A DNA stretch of 64,000 bases from Ananas comosus (taxonomy: Eukaryota; Streptophyta; Magnoliopsida; Poales; Bromeliaceae), in assembly GCF_001540865.1 (NCBI RefSeq), contig NC_033629.1, positions 12,425,607 to 12,489,606 on the forward strand, read 5' to 3'. Below the pieces are notes generated by a model. It was not told the origin of the DNA. It searched no databases and saw nothing but the letters and a program-made list of their open reading frames with translations. Position 1 is the first letter of the stretch; each line of letters opens with the position of its first letter. Below are positions 37,101 through 48,365 of the stretch, piece by piece. Position numbers and translations under genes: made by a program.

Positions 37101-39385
37101 CAGTTGGACATGGTTACTTACTGATGTTTTTATTGTACTACAGGGTGATAACCAATACCGGGTTAGTGGACAAGCGTTGGAGTTCAAGCAGCTCAATATC
37201 CATGCTTGGGAAGCTTTTGATAAAGGGCAGGATATCCACATGCAAGCTGCCCCGTCTCAAGCAGAATTACTGTATAAGAATTATAAGGTTATCAAAGAGA
37301 AGTTGAAGTCCAAGACGAAGGATACCATTATGGAGAAGTACGGAAATGCGGCTTCTGAAGAAGCTCTTCCTCGGGAGCTCCTTCTGGGGCAGAGTGAGAA
37401 AGAGATTGAATATGATCGTGCTGGACGAATAATTAAGGGACAGGTATGTTTAATCTTTGCAGCCATGTGGTTTTTATTCGTCATTTTTATTTAGGGGAGG
37501 ATGGCGAGTTGGTGATCTTTTACAGAAATGTGGCTTGAGTCGAGCTGTTTGAAGAAGCTCTTGTTTATCCTCAAAATTACATAAAAAGCAGAATACTCGA
37601 GCAAAAAGCTTCTGCTTTTGGATAGTCTTTTCAGCTTTTTGCCACTTTCGATATTTCTATTTGGAGAATGCCCAATTACCGCTTCTCGGAGTAGAGAAAC
37701 TGTTCCTGAGCTTCTCACTTGAGCAACAATTTTATAACATTGAGATCTTCATCTTCAGAGACTGCATGAGGATTTTTGCTTGAGCCTTTTTTGAGAAGAA
37801 TTAAAAAGTTTATGTCAAGATAAATGCAAATTCACCAAAGAGTAGAATGACAAACACGCCAACTACCGTATATCTTTTATCTATTATCATCAGAAAATTA
37901 GTAGTACTATCTTGGATGTTACTGAGCTTCTAAATTTGATCTCTGCAGGAGACATCTCTTCCAAAAAGTAAATACGAGGAAGATGTCTACATTAATAACC
38001 ACACCAGTGTGTGGGGTTCGTGGTGGAAAGATCACCAGTGGGGCTACAAATGCTGTAGACAGACTATAAAGAATAGCTACTGCACGGGCTCAGCAGGAAT
38101 TGAGGCTGCTGAAGCGGCCACAGATTTAATGAAGGCGAACATGGCTCGCAAGGAGGCCGCAGAAGGTTGGTATAAGATTTGACAATTTTATTTTATTTTT
38201 TATTCATTATCCATTAATGTTTACTCTTTGTTCGATTTCATATGGTGTTATACACCCAATAATTGGTGGCCTTTTTGTTAAGTGGTGAAACTAGTGCTTT
38301 AAATGTTGCTAGGTGGCTAAAGATTTCATCTCGTCTTTCTTTAGTTTCCTGCTGGTGCTGCTTTTATGAATATAGTTGCACCATATTGGTTGTCCTGTTT
38401 ATGAAACTAAGGTTCAATTGATGAAGAGATAATCTATAATTAGATCATTGTATCTCTACCAAGTATCAGATTTAAGTTCCTAGCTGTGAAATTGTTTTGT
38501 GGTAAATATAACTTTCTTTGAACTGGCAAGACTTTTAGTGGTTTTATATAATCGGTAGTATCTGCGTCAACCACACCCTTTGTTATTTTGTTGTTTAGTG
38601 GGGTGCTGTGTGGTCCACGTGCGGGCCGCACCGTGTGGCCTTTCGAAAGAAGCTCTGCATGCGGAGCTTCTCAAAAACGGGGTTTTGTGCAGTTGCGCAC
38701 CGCAAACGTGCACGCTACCGCGCGGCCAAACACTCCTAATGACTGTTGCCACTAACATTACATTGTTTGACCGGATGCTTTCGGTCCTTTAAGATGTTTT
38801 CTGAACTTCTATTTCTTATTCTATGTTCTGTCTTTTATTTTTTATTTTTCAAATATTTCAAAGAATTCTTCTCAAGTATTTTACTGAATTTTGTTCGATC
38901 CGCATGGTCATACCCCTTGATACTTATCGTCGATACTTTTGGATTAAACAGACAAACCCGCGCAGAACGAGGAGAAGAGGCTCGCTACATGGGGAACCGA
39001 CATCCCCGACGACTTGGTCTTGGACAAGAAGCTTCTCACAGAAGCTCTGAAGAAAGTAAGTAGTATAACTTCCGATTTCGAGTCTCATTCTCGTCGAGTT
39101 GATTAACTGCCGATTCTGAACCTGCGTTTCCGTTTCCGCAGGAGGACGAAAGGAGGAAGGAAGAGAAAGACGAAAGAAAGCGGAAATATAACGTTAAATG
39201 GAACGATGAGGTATTGAATTGCATACATATAGCCATACTTAAAAAACAGGCATTCGACGAACGCGCTACTTCGATGTTCGTTTATGACATAAAACTTGTT
39301 TGTACAGGTTACCGCCGAAGATATGGAGGCGTACCGCATGAAGAGGGTCCACCACGACGATCCGATGAAGGATTTCCTCAACTGA
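34052..39385 (+). CDS. SLU7: Pre-mRNA splicing factor SLU7
   Basis: Second-step spliceosomal factor that helps select the 3' splice site; acts in the nucleus. Exons: 34052-34067, 35285-35448, 35550-35662, 36171-36584, 36915-37050, 37144-37443, 37949-38165, 38952-39055, 39142-39210, 39308-39385; 536 aa, against about 535 for Arabidopsis SLU7. Landmarks: the N-terminal basic/acidic segment from [19 protein letters not shown]; the CCHC zinc knuckle C96-x2-C99-x4-H104-x4-C109 ([14 protein letters not shown]); the core SLU7 domain with [19 protein letters not shown] and [20 protein letters not shown]; a lysine-rich C-terminal part ending [11 protein letters not shown]. All junctions preserve frame. 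Exon 1 encodes only five residues and a base. Intron 1 contains a 61-base poly-T run and intron 7 a palindromic MITE-like insert. Confidence 0.96.
34107..34167. repeat. 61-base poly-T run in SLU7 intron 1
   Basis: Uninterrupted T on the coding strand about 40 bases after the exon 1 donor. Its exact length is likely unreliable in assembly. Confidence 0.9.
38598..38738. mobile_element. GC-rich palindromic MITE-like insert in SLU7 intron 7
   Basis: GC-rich against an AT-rich intron. The centre AGAAGCTCTGCATGCGGAGC (38648 onward, closing at 38671) is a near-perfect palindrome. The outer ends GGGGTGCTGTGTGG and inverted GGAGTGTTTGGCC are imperfect inverses. This looks like a hAT-type miniature element; no clear target duplication. 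Confidence 0.5.
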
Positions 39386-40187
39386 TTCCCCTGCGATCGT
39401 TCTTTCCTATATATATATATAATCAGAGTCTCAGAATACTCGTGGCTTTCCGCATGTGCGCCTACCGGGTAATTGTTTGTTGTGTATTTTAGAAACGTCG
39501 CAGTGCAGTGATAGTAATGCTTCTCTCTGCGTCTATATGGAATGGCGAGTATTCTGCCGCTCATGCTGCTTTAAGATTCGAACACCGTACGTGATAGGGA
39601 CGGCGTTTTACTCCGATTTTGTCTTTAGCAAAGACATTAGAGGATTGTTACGACCAAAAGAATATTTTGCTTGTTCAAATTCGCGCGAAAAAAGTTTTGG
39701 AGTTGTATGCAAAATGTCCTACTAATAAAAAGACAAATATAAACACTGCTAGCGAGAAGAATTTTCCCAATTTTACTGTACGTAGATGCCTTCCGTACGC
39801 TTTTGCTTGCTACCGTATGATCATAAGATGAGAAAAAGTATGCGTAACGCACGAGCGTGGTGGGAACTCCACCATGTTCTCTCGCTTTGAGATTCGATCT
39901 GATGAGTTGATGGATGGCGACGATCGATGCTCCACCACCGTGGAGTGTCTTGTATAATATATACCTATATATACTTTTGTCGGTCAGGGTAGTACGGTAA
40001 TTTAAAGAAATGGGACCCAAATGCTTGTGTTGTGCAGGAACATTGCGTACTATAAGGAAAAATACTATGCCCATCAACTGTTAGTTATTCATGTAGAAGA
40101 GGACGAGAGCGATTGGTGGTTTCACAAGACATGTGGGGCCAACACTCCTTGTATCGTTTTTTCAAATTTTATATATATATATATATA

Positions 40188-40439
40188 GAGTTGGACTGGG
40201 CTAATATTTATAGCAAAATTTCATTATTGCTATCAATTTTTTAGCCTTTGTATCAACTCTTTTCATTATTTCTAACCATTGGATTAAATGCTATAACCCA
40301 GTGCGGATCAATCAACCCTAGAGGGACCATTCAACTCTAACCGACTAATATCATTCTGACCCTACAATTTTTCATCCAAGGGTTAAAAATTTGATAGCAA
40401 AAATAGCATTTTACTATTAATAGTATTCCAGCCTAATTC

Positions 40440-40442
<3 letters not shown>
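40188..40442. mobile_element. TA-flanked hairpin MITE, copy b
   Basis: The left end GAGTTGGACTGGGCTAATAT and inverted right end AGAATTAGGCTGGAATACTA are imperfect TIRs; subterminal TAGCAAAA/GATAGCAAAAATAGC words fold back. Flanked by (TA)n on both sides; a (GA)n run follows at about 40455-40490. Confidence 0.75.
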
Positions 40443-40488
<46 letters not shown>

Positions 40489-40492
<4 letters not shown>

Positions 40493-41032
40493 TGGCTACT
40501 ATACTCTTATGAGTACGATCACCCTTGTACTAAAAAATTATTTTCGATGATAGAACTTTCGAATCGACGATTCATACTGTTAAATATTATCTAGAGCATT
40601 TAAAACTTTCAAAAATCAAATTTCATAATTTTTCGACATTATTTATCTTATGATCAAAAGCTCACAAAATTGACAATTTTTAACGGCCAGTATGGAATAC
40701 TTGCTAGTTTAACGGTGTAAAAGAATTAGAATAGGTTGAATTTTTGATAGAAAATTCTATTCATTACCTAGATAAAGATCAATAACTCCGATCTTAAATT
40801 GAAGGATCCGATCATCTATTTTTAGGACGTCATTCGATTTTGACCGTTCATTTTATACCCGTTTGATAGACTTTATTATGATTTTAAAAAATTATGAAAT
40901 TTATTTTTTAGAAGTTTCAAATACTCTAGATCATATTTAATGGAGTGGATCGTCGATTCGGAAACCCCATCATCAAAAATAATTTATGAGTACAAAGGGT
41001 CAAATACTGATAAGAGTATGGTAGCCCTACTC
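40489..41032. mobile_element. TA-flanked hairpin MITE, copy c
   Basis: The left end GTCTGGCTACTATACTCTTA and inverted right end GAGTAGGGCTACCATACTCT are inverted repeats, and the interior holds long arms (ATTTTCGATGATAGAACTTTC against its inverse near 40965). (GA)n/(TA)n adjoins the left and (TA)n the right. The same structure recurs at 44208-44755. Confidence 0.75.
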
Positions 41033-41046
41033 ATATATATATATGT

Positions 41047-41492
41047 AGGGCAATTGCTTATATACCTTTGAAAAGTTTTCGACTTTCTGATTTATTCCTA
41101 GAGTTAAAATCTGTTAATGAATTCTGTTATCTATATGAAATTACTATTTTGCCCTTTCAAATATACCCTTCAACCGTCACCGACTTTTCTTATTTGCCTT
41201 TAAGTTAGGGGTACAAAAAATATTTTACTTTTTGGTCTTTTCAAATATACCTTTCTACCATCTCCAATATTTCTTATTTGTCCTTAAGTTAAGAATAAAA
41301 GTGGCATTTTAATTTTTTTAATTCCGGTAGATATTTAACTCACGCTTAATTCAAGTTAACTTAACGGATGGTAACTGTAGGGATATTTTAAAATAACAGA
41401 GAAATGTAAGAGGGGTATTTTGAAAAGAAAAAAAAAATAAAGATAAATAAAATATTTCTGAAGTTTTGAGAGGTATATAGGCAATTATCCCT
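41047..41492 (+). mobile_element. TIR element with AGGG(A/C)AATTGC ends
   Basis: The left end GGGCAATTGCTTATATACC and inverted right end GGGATAATTGCCTATATACC match at 16 or more of about 20 positions. Interior phrases are shared with 11971-12475 in the opposite orientation. Non-coding; no clean target duplication because the left flank is (TA)n. Confidence 0.7.
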
Positions 41493-42308
41493 TTCTTTTT
41501 TAAGGCCCCGTCCCACCCCAAAATTTTATATATTTTATTTTATGAGTCTCGGTAACTAATAGCAGCGGTGATTCCAACCTCTGACCTCAAAATCAATAAT
41601 CGGGTATCTATCTTTTCATATATAATACAATTCTTAGGTCTAGTACCGCTGCAATGCAGCGAGTTCTTTGGTATTACTTTTTCTTAGAAAAATGGTTAGC
41701 AATTTTCAAAATTTTATCCGAATTATTGTGTTAGTAAATTTATATAATACCATTTTAAGAATTGAGTTCATATACTTTTAAAAGTATTAAGTTATTGAAT
41801 ATATTTGTATATGTATATGTACCCGTGCTTTGTCGCAGGTATGATGAATATATTTTTAATTATATTTATAAAATATAGTATATATTACTATTAAATATAT
41901 ATAATAGACACATATTTGTTTCAACATCTGATTTCAAACTATAAAATTTTATTACAGATTATGCCTCTAGATATTTGATAATTTCTATTTAGATTCTTGG
42001 AGTTCCGCAAATTTTCAAAATTTTCTGAAGTAAAAAGAAAAAGTTCATAATATACTTATTTTTTCGACCAATTTGTTCAAAAGATATAAATCCTTTTTTT
42101 ATTTTTTATTTTTTATTCTTCTAATTCTATTTAAATTATTTTTATCGATCCATGCAAGCAATATCGAGAATTGAAAATATTATGATAAAAAAAAAAGTAG
42201 TTACTTGATTCGTAATTTTTTAATTGATGGAATTTATAATATTTTTTTAGAATTTATAAACATATATTTAATTTTGTAAAAAATTTCTAAAATTAAAAAA
42301 ATTAAGCA

Positions 42309-43219
42309 CCAGCGTGGAGAATTAGATATGCTTTTTCTAAAATTTGGACTTATAATAAATAATTAACAAAAAGTAGACGAGTATTCCAATTGATTTAATA
42401 GTTAGTAGTAAATAAAACTAACAAATTTTAAAAAATAGCTCAAATAGAAGATATTAACCAAATTAACATAATTGAGGTTTTTAATTCAAAGTGAGCTTTA
42501 GTCAAACTCATTGACTGCATCTAGTATACATATACATCTCAGACACGTACATTTGTACAACTGAGATGCCAAAATTTAAATTTAATTAATTTATTTTATT
42601 TTATTGTATTTAAAATCTATATATGTTAATATTTATAAATTTTAGATATATTCACTAAAATAAAATTATATATATTTTTTATTGGTCGGACTCATTGACT
42701 GCACCTAATGTACATATACATCTTATAAGTGCCAGTAAATTTGTATAGTGGAGATGTTAAAACNCCAGCGTGGAGAATTAGATATGCTTTTTCTAAAATT
42801 TGGACTTATAATAAATAATTAACAAAAAGTAGACGAGTATTCCAATTGATTTAATAGTTAGTAACCAATAAAACTAACAAATTTAGAAACATAGCTCAAA
42901 TAGGAGATATTAACCAAATTAACATAGTTGAGGTTTTTAATTCAAAGTGATCTTTAGTCGAACTCATTGACTGCATCTAGTGTACATATACATCTCAGAC
43001 AAATACATTTGTACAATTGAGGAGCCAAAATTTAAATTTAATTAATTTATTTTGTTTTATTGTATTTAAAATCTACATATGTTAATATTTATAAATTTTA
43101 GATATATTCACTAAAATAAAATTATATATTTTTTTTATTGGTCGGACTCATTGACTGCACCTAATATACATATACATCTTACAAGTACCAGTAAATTTGT
43201 ATAGTGGAGATGTTAAAAC
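42309..43219 (+). repeat. 456-base tandem duplication joined at an N
   Basis: The block starting CCAGCGTGGAGAATTAGATA at 42309 recurs at 42765, immediately after N at 42764, and runs about 455 bases with roughly 95% identity by eye. It itself contains two copies of the ACTCATTGACTGCA..CTA repeat unit. Confidence 0.88.
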
Positions 43220-44150
43220 TTAAATTTAATTAATTTAATTTATTTTATAGTATTTAAAATGCCTGTATGTTAATATTTATAAATTTTAGATATATTCAGT
43301 AAAATAATATTACATTTTTCTTATTGAGTCCATAGTGCACCAGCTGAACCAATGGAATGGACACACATCCATGAATAATGCTTCTACCTATTGGAAATTA
43401 TTGCATGCGCACACCTTGTGTATTATGTATATTTCATACACATCAGTAAATTTATATGATAGAAACATCAAAAATAAAATTGATTAAATTTATTTTATAG
43501 TATTTTAAATGTTTATATATTAAAAATTATAAAATTTAGATATATACATTAAAATGATATAAAATTATTTATAGGAACTATGTTAAATTTTGCACCTGGT
43601 ACACTGAATTTATGGATGAGACACGTGTCAACAAATGAAGAGTGCTCCACAATAGACTCAATGGCCTTTAGTGTAACTCATTGATTGTACCTAGTGTATA
43701 TATACATCTCATATACATTAGTAAATTTGTACAATAGAGATGTCAAAACTAAAATATAATTAATTTAATTTATTTGATAGTATTTAAAATGTCTATTTAA
43801 TAAATATAAATTTTAGATATATTTATTAAAATAAAATTTTATTTTCTTATTAGGTCCATGGTGCACTGGGTGCACCAATGGGATGGACATATGTACACCA
43901 AGGGTGCTCCTCTTTATTAGACATTGTTGCCTGCACCGAGTGTATGTATATATCTAAATTTATATGATAAAAATATCAAAAATAATATTTTAAAATAAAT
44001 TTAATTAATTAAATTTATTTTATAGTACTTTAAATATTTATATATTAAAAATTATAAAATTTAGATATATACATTAAAATAAAATAAAAGTTTTTACAAA
44101 ATCTGTGGTGCACTGGGTGCACCGAATTTACGGATGGGATATGTGTCAAC
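42500..44150 (+). repeat. Degenerate direct-repeat array, units about 185-250 bases
   Basis: Units carry CATTGACTGCACCTA, TACATATACATCT, AGTAAATTTGTA and GTTAATATTTATAAATTTTA in the same order near 42505, 42690, 42966, 43150, 43680 and more divergently near 43330, 43430, 43860, 43930 and 44105. AT-rich and non-coding; satellite-like or an internally repeated element. Confidence 0.65.
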
Positions 44151-44207
44151 ATATATGGGAGAGATCAGTTTCATGCACTTTAGTATATAGTAATAGATAA
44201 TAGATAT

Positions 44208-44755
44208 AGAATGTAGCTACTATACTATTTATGGTACGGAGCTTCAGTACTGTAGTCTTGTTTTTTATTTTAAGGTATTCAAATCAATGATTCACACTGT
44301 CAAATATAATCTAGGATATATAAAATATTTAAGAATAAAATTTTAATTTTTTCAACATTATTTAGTAAGTAATTAAATCATGTCAAAATGAACGGTGAAA
44401 ATTGAACAATTTCTAAGATTTGAAGATAAAATTTTTGAATTCAAGATCAAGAATACTGATCTTGATCTAGACAGTTTAAATCGTTTTCTATTAAAATTTG
44501 AATAAATTTATATTCTTCTATACTGTTAAACTTCAAACTCGCTATAGTAGCTATGTGTTGAAAATTGACAAATTTGAAAAAATTTGATCATAAATAAATT
44601 ATGTGGAAAAAACATAAAATTTTATCTCTAAAAATTTTAAATATTCTAGATTAGTTTTAATGGTGTGAATCGTTGATTTAGATATTCTAAGATAAAAAAA
44701 TAAGACTGTAGTATCAGAGTTTTGATATTATAAGTAGTATTGGGAGCCTAGCTTT
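44208..44755. mobile_element. TA-flanked hairpin MITE, copy d (like c)
   Basis: The left end ATGTAGCTACTATACTATTT and inverted right end AAGCTAGGCTCCCAATACTA form TIRs. Interior inverted words resemble copy c (the TTCACACTGTTAAATAT and GATCGTCGATTC phrases). (TA)n lies on the right side. Confidence 0.65.
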
Positions 44756-44775
44756 ATATATATAGAGAAAAAGAG

Positions 44776-45710
44776 AGAGTTGAGTTAGAATACCTCTATA
44801 AGCACCAACCCATTGGTGCTTTTAGGTTCTTAGCCTTTAGATGGAGGTGTTGTAGGACTAGAATGATAGTAGTCCATTTGGGTTGAGTGTGATAGGTGAA
44901 ATAGAATTTGATTTAAAGACTATTAAGGAGTCAAGGAGTGGATCTAAGAGCTAGAAATCTAAGGCTGCGTTTGGTTCGGATATAAGTAAAAACTGCTTAT
45001 TCTAGAGATAAATACAAGTTCAGATGTAAACAGAAACTAAACCAATTTTGTTTTTGGATGAAAATTGGATTATTTTTGGGAATAAGGTAAATAGTACTTA
45101 GATAGTTATATTAGAACAAGAGGAATAAGAATTATAACTCTAAATTAAATTTATTAACTATAAATATTGTATAAGATAATAAAAATATATTAATAAATTA
45201 ATTAAATATAAAAATAATTTAACTTTTTATAGTTAATAAATTATTTTAATTAGATAATTAGTACAAAATTAATTAGATTAATAAAAATATTAATGCTTGA
45301 TCAATATAAATATTAGTTTATGGATAAACATATTAAATTATAAATAATTAATCAGTTAATTAATTATAAATAATAAATTAATTAATTACTTTATTATTTA
45401 AGCAATGGATAATGATTTAAATATATTAATTAATAATTTAATATTATAATTAAAATTAAATTTAGATTTTAATTAACCTTCTTACCACTTGGGAACAAGT
45501 TTGTTCCGGAGAAAAAGATGGAACAGCAATTCTAAACTTATACCAAATTATACCAACTTATTTGAAGGGCCCGAGAACTACTGTTCTCGGGTACAAGAGT
45601 TTTTGTTTAGAAACAAATGAGGGAACAAGAGCTTATTCCTCCTTGTTCCCGAACCAAATACTTTCTAAAAGCACCAATAAATTCGTGCTTTTAGATATAT
45701 TCTAACTCAA
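44776..45710. mobile_element. Hairpin MITE with a second MITE nested inside
   Basis: The outer ends GTTGAGTTAGAATACCTCTA and inverted GTTGAGTTAGAATATATCTA are near-perfect TIRs, with subterminal AAGCACCAA/TTGGTGCTTTTAG hairpins. From about 44966 to 45665 lies a second element (GCGTTTGGTTCGG ... CCGAACCAAATAC) related to 8953-9480. Confidence 0.7.
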
Positions 45711-45729
45711 CACACTCTCTCTCTCTCTC

Positions 45730-46372
45730 TCTCACTGGTCCCTGATGATTGAGTGGTTTTTATTAGATTGTAATATTTAATTTAATAATTAAAAATTATT
45801 AGAAAAATTGATACAAAGACTAAAAATTTAATAGTAAAAAAAACAAATATTATTAATAGTAGGGGAAACTTCAAATACCCCTCGTGGTTTCGCACTTTCT
45901 CACTTTAGTACCCTGTGGTTTAAAATGTATCAAGTTAGTACACAGTGGTTTCGCACTTTCTCACTTTAGTACCCTTTGGTTTCAAGTGTATCAAGTTAGT
46001 ATCCTGTGGTTTCGCACTTTTTCACTTCAGTACCCTGTGGTTTAATATTTTGTTAAATTATATACTCCGAAATGGATAATAAAAAGAGAAAATTGAAACC
46101 ACAGGGTACTAACTTGATATAAAAATAAAATTACGGGATACTAACTTGATACACTTGAAACCACAGGGCACTAACTTGATATAAAAATGAAATCACGGGA
46201 TACTAACTTGATACACTTGAAACCACAGGGCACTAAAGCGAGAAAGTGTGAAACCACATGTACTAACTTGATACACTTTAAACCACATGGTACTAAAGTT
46301 ATAAAAATACGAAACCACGAGAGGTATTTGAAGTTTCCCCTTAATAGCATTCTATCCAACTCTATTATATAT
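45730..46372 (-). mobile_element. TA-flanked hairpin MITE, inverted copy of b, split by an insertion
   Basis: 45740-45861 and 46341-46372 together match the reverse complement of copy b (GGTCCC, TTGATACAAAGACTAAAAA, TATTAATAG, ATTCTATCCAACTCTATTAT). The two parts are separated exactly by the Mutator-like element at 45862-46340. (TA)n follows on the right; the far end appears truncated. Confidence 0.65.
45862..46340. mobile_element. Mutator-like foldback element built of internal repeats
   Basis: The ends GGGGAAACTTCAAATACC (45862) and its inverse ending at 46340 extend into arms of about 200 bases that are inverses over nearly the whole element. Target duplication TTAATAGTA (45853-45861) and TTAATAGCA (46341-46349) matches 8 of 9. 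Each arm contains several units with CCCTGTGGTTT and ATCAAGTTAGTA. No coding capacity. Confidence 0.88.
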
Positions 46373-46395
46373 ATATATATATATATACACCGACC

Positions 46396-46475
46396 ACTCC
46401 TAGAGCAAGTGGCAAAGGACTTGATTGTTGGTACTTGAGATCCAAGTTCGAATCTTAATTGATTTATATTTTCAA
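46396..46475 (+). mobile_element. SINE-like segment (tRNA-derived promoter boxes)
   Basis: TAGAGCAAGTGG at 46401 resembles an A box and GTTCGAATC at 46446 a good B box, with tRNA-like spacing. No acceptor stem closes, so it is read as a SINE head rather than a tRNA. Confidence 0.45.
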
Positions 46476-46507
46476 CTAATCTAAATAAAATAAACGAGGC
46501 GGACAGT

Positions 46508-46510
<3 letters not shown>

Positions 46511-46569
<59 letters not shown>
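46511..46569. repeat. Long (TA)n microsatellite
   Basis: About 29 uninterrupted TA units roughly 0.9 kb upstream of the ALOG start codon; capable of cruciform extrusion and length-unstable. Confidence 0.95.
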
Positions 46570-46573
<4 letters not shown>

Positions 46574-46689
46574 GACATTTGTAGTCTGTAGTAGTACTTT
46601 TTGTTAATAAAATATTCGTGGGTTACTTAACTCCACCCTTGTGAATTAAATCCCACCCACCAATCACTCTGGATAAACTTTCCTCCTAT

Positions 46690-46700
46690 CACATCACCTC

Positions 46701-46735
<35 letters not shown>

Positions 46736-46810
46736 TCATCCCTAGTCAAAAACTTTCCCCTCTGCCCATTTAGGACAGCAAACCCTAATAACAGTCACAG
46801 TGTGTTTACT

Positions 46811-46841
<31 letters not shown>

Positions 46842-47449
46842 AAAATCATTATAGCTCCTCTTCCTTTTCCGGAGTAAGCAAAGCACACCCATCATCTTCT
46901 GAACTTCCTATGAATGTAGAAGCATCGTGTGATCATCCCCCTCCTCCTCCTCCCCCTCACTCCCACCCCCACACATCATACATCTCCATCACATCTCCTT
47001 CTTAATCCAACTTCCAAGGAAGCTCCCCCAAGGAAAATACGCAAACACGCAAAAAGCCCCCCACAGTAAGCCCTCTCTCTCTCTCTCTCAAGATCTCTCT
47101 CTCTCATGATCATCTCGTAGGACCACAACTTCACCTTTCTCAAACACTCCACTTCGCATATTCTTATATTTCCACTCATCATATATGTGTATCGATCCAT
47201 ACATCTATATCTATATACATATATGGTGTGGTTGTCAAAATCACCACCGAAAGCAAACTCCTGCTAGTTAGTTAGCTAGCTATAAAAAGAAATAACTGTA
47301 TCGCTAGCTCTTTCCATATCACATATAGATTGATAGATCTCATGCATACATATCATATGTATCATCATTTTTCCTCCTGATATTACCTCCAAATTAATCG
47401 ATCTACATCTTCTGCAGCTACACACACACATATATATATATACATAGAA
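46690..47449 (+). promoter_or_regulatory. CT-rich promoter/leader of the ALOG gene
   Basis: (CT)n blocks at about 46701-46736, 46815-46841 and 47074-47104, a CTCC-rich patch near 46940, then AT-rich leader with a short (TA)n just before the ATG. Pyrimidine patches are typical of plant core promoters and leaders. No TATA box can be singled out because TATATA words are frequent. Confidence 0.5.
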
Positions 47450-48082
47450 ATGGACATAGATTCGCCGCACTCGGACAGCGACAACCCCCCGACGGCCGGT
47501 GCCGCCGCCGCCGCTGTGGGCGGTGTTGGCGGTGCGTCGTCGTCGTCGTCGTCGTCGGCGGCGGCGTCGCCGTCGCGATACGAGTCGCAGAAGCGGAGGG
47601 ACTGGAACACGTTCGTGCAGTACCTGGCGAACCACCGGCCGGCGGCGCTGACGCTGGCGCAGTGCGGGGGGGCGCACGTGCTGGAGTTCCTGCGGTACCT
47701 GGACCAGTTCGGGAAGACGAAGGTGCACGTGGGGTCGTGCCCCTTCTTCGGGCACCCGAACCCGCCGGCCCCCTGCCCCTGCCCGCTGCGCCAGGCGTGG
47801 GGCAGCCTGGACGCGCTCGTCGGCCGCCTCCGCGCCGCCTACGAGGAGAACGGCGGCGGCCGCCCCGAGAACAACCCCTTCGCCGCCCGCGCCGTCCGCC
47901 TCTACCTCCGCGAGGTCCGCCAGCACCAGGAGAAGGCCCGCGGCATCAGCTACGAGAAGAAGAAGCGCAAGAAGCAGCCCCTCCTGCCTCCTCCCCCCAT
48001 GCAACGCACCGCCACCGACCACCATCCCCCGCCCCCGCCGCCCCCCGCCTCAGCGGCAGCCTCTTCTTCTTCTTCTCCTTGA
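47450..48082 (+). CDS. ALOG-domain protein (LSH/G1-like)
   Basis: Plant-specific nuclear DNA-binding/transcriptional regulator of the ALOG family (LIGHT-DEPENDENT SHORT HYPOCOTYLS, rice LONG STERILE LEMMA/G1 and TAWAWA1), acting in meristem and organ-boundary development. Single exon, 210 aa. A low-complexity Ala/Gly/Ser head (1-40) leads into the ALOG domain at about 41-170: [60 protein letters not shown] (zinc-ribbon insert), [35 protein letters not shown] nuclear-localisation signal KKKRKK follows at 170-175, then a Pro/Ser-rich tail. Lack of introns and very high GC at third positions are usual for monocot members. ATG 47450 is the first in the open frame. A (CTATTG)n run at 48186-48226 lies in the presumed 3' UTR. 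The exact paralogue (G1L number) cannot be assigned. Confidence 0.96.
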   Translation: MDIDSPHSDSDNPPTAGAAAAAVGGVGGASSSSSSSAAASPSRYESQKRRDWNTFVQYLANHRPAALTLAQCGGAHVLEFLRYLDQFGKTKVHVGSCPFFGHPNPPAPCPCPLRQAWGSLDALVGRLRAAYEENGGGRPENNPFAARAVRLYLREVRQHQEKARGISYEKKKRKKQPLLPPPPMQRTATDHHPPPPPPPASAAASSSSSP

Positions 48083-48291
48083 ACAAGAAGACCAATCAAT
48101 AATCGCTCGCTCGATCGGTCGCTAGCTCTTGCATGTTTGATCATCACATTTGGTATGCCCGGCCCCATCGATCATATCTATTACTGTTGCTATATTGCTA
48201 TTGCTATTGCTATTGCTATTGCTATATATATATGCTGTTTTTATAAATAGTGTGTGCTTAATTATTGTTGTTTGTGTGCTCATTGTTAAAC

Positions 48292-48365
<74 letters not shown>

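Larger units (their letters stand above)
39386..47449. other. Repeat-rich intergenic region between SLU7 and the ALOG gene
   Basis: 8 kb with no recognised protein gene. 39386 to about 39800 includes the SLU7 3' UTR. Then come three TA-associated MITEs (40188, 40489, 44208), a TIR element (41047-41492), a degenerate direct-repeat array (42309-44150), nested MITEs (44776-45710), and a hairpin MITE split by a Mutator-like foldback (45730-46372). A SINE-like segment follows at about 46401, then a 59-base (TA)n tract at 46511-46569. 46690-47449 is the CT-rich leader/promoter of the ALOG gene. Confidence 0.6.

Noticed and set aside
45900..46320. Regularly spaced repeats resembling a CRISPR-like array
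   Set aside because: Units are in inverted arms of a transposon with target duplication; this is a plant nuclear locus and spacers are not unique.
46396..46475. tRNA gene
   Set aside because: A and B box resemblance only; acceptor and anticodon stems do not close.
47276..48025. 249-codon frame antisense to the ALOG gene
   Set aside because: Shadow of GC-rich codon bias on the opposite strand; Arg/Ala/Val-rich with no family features.
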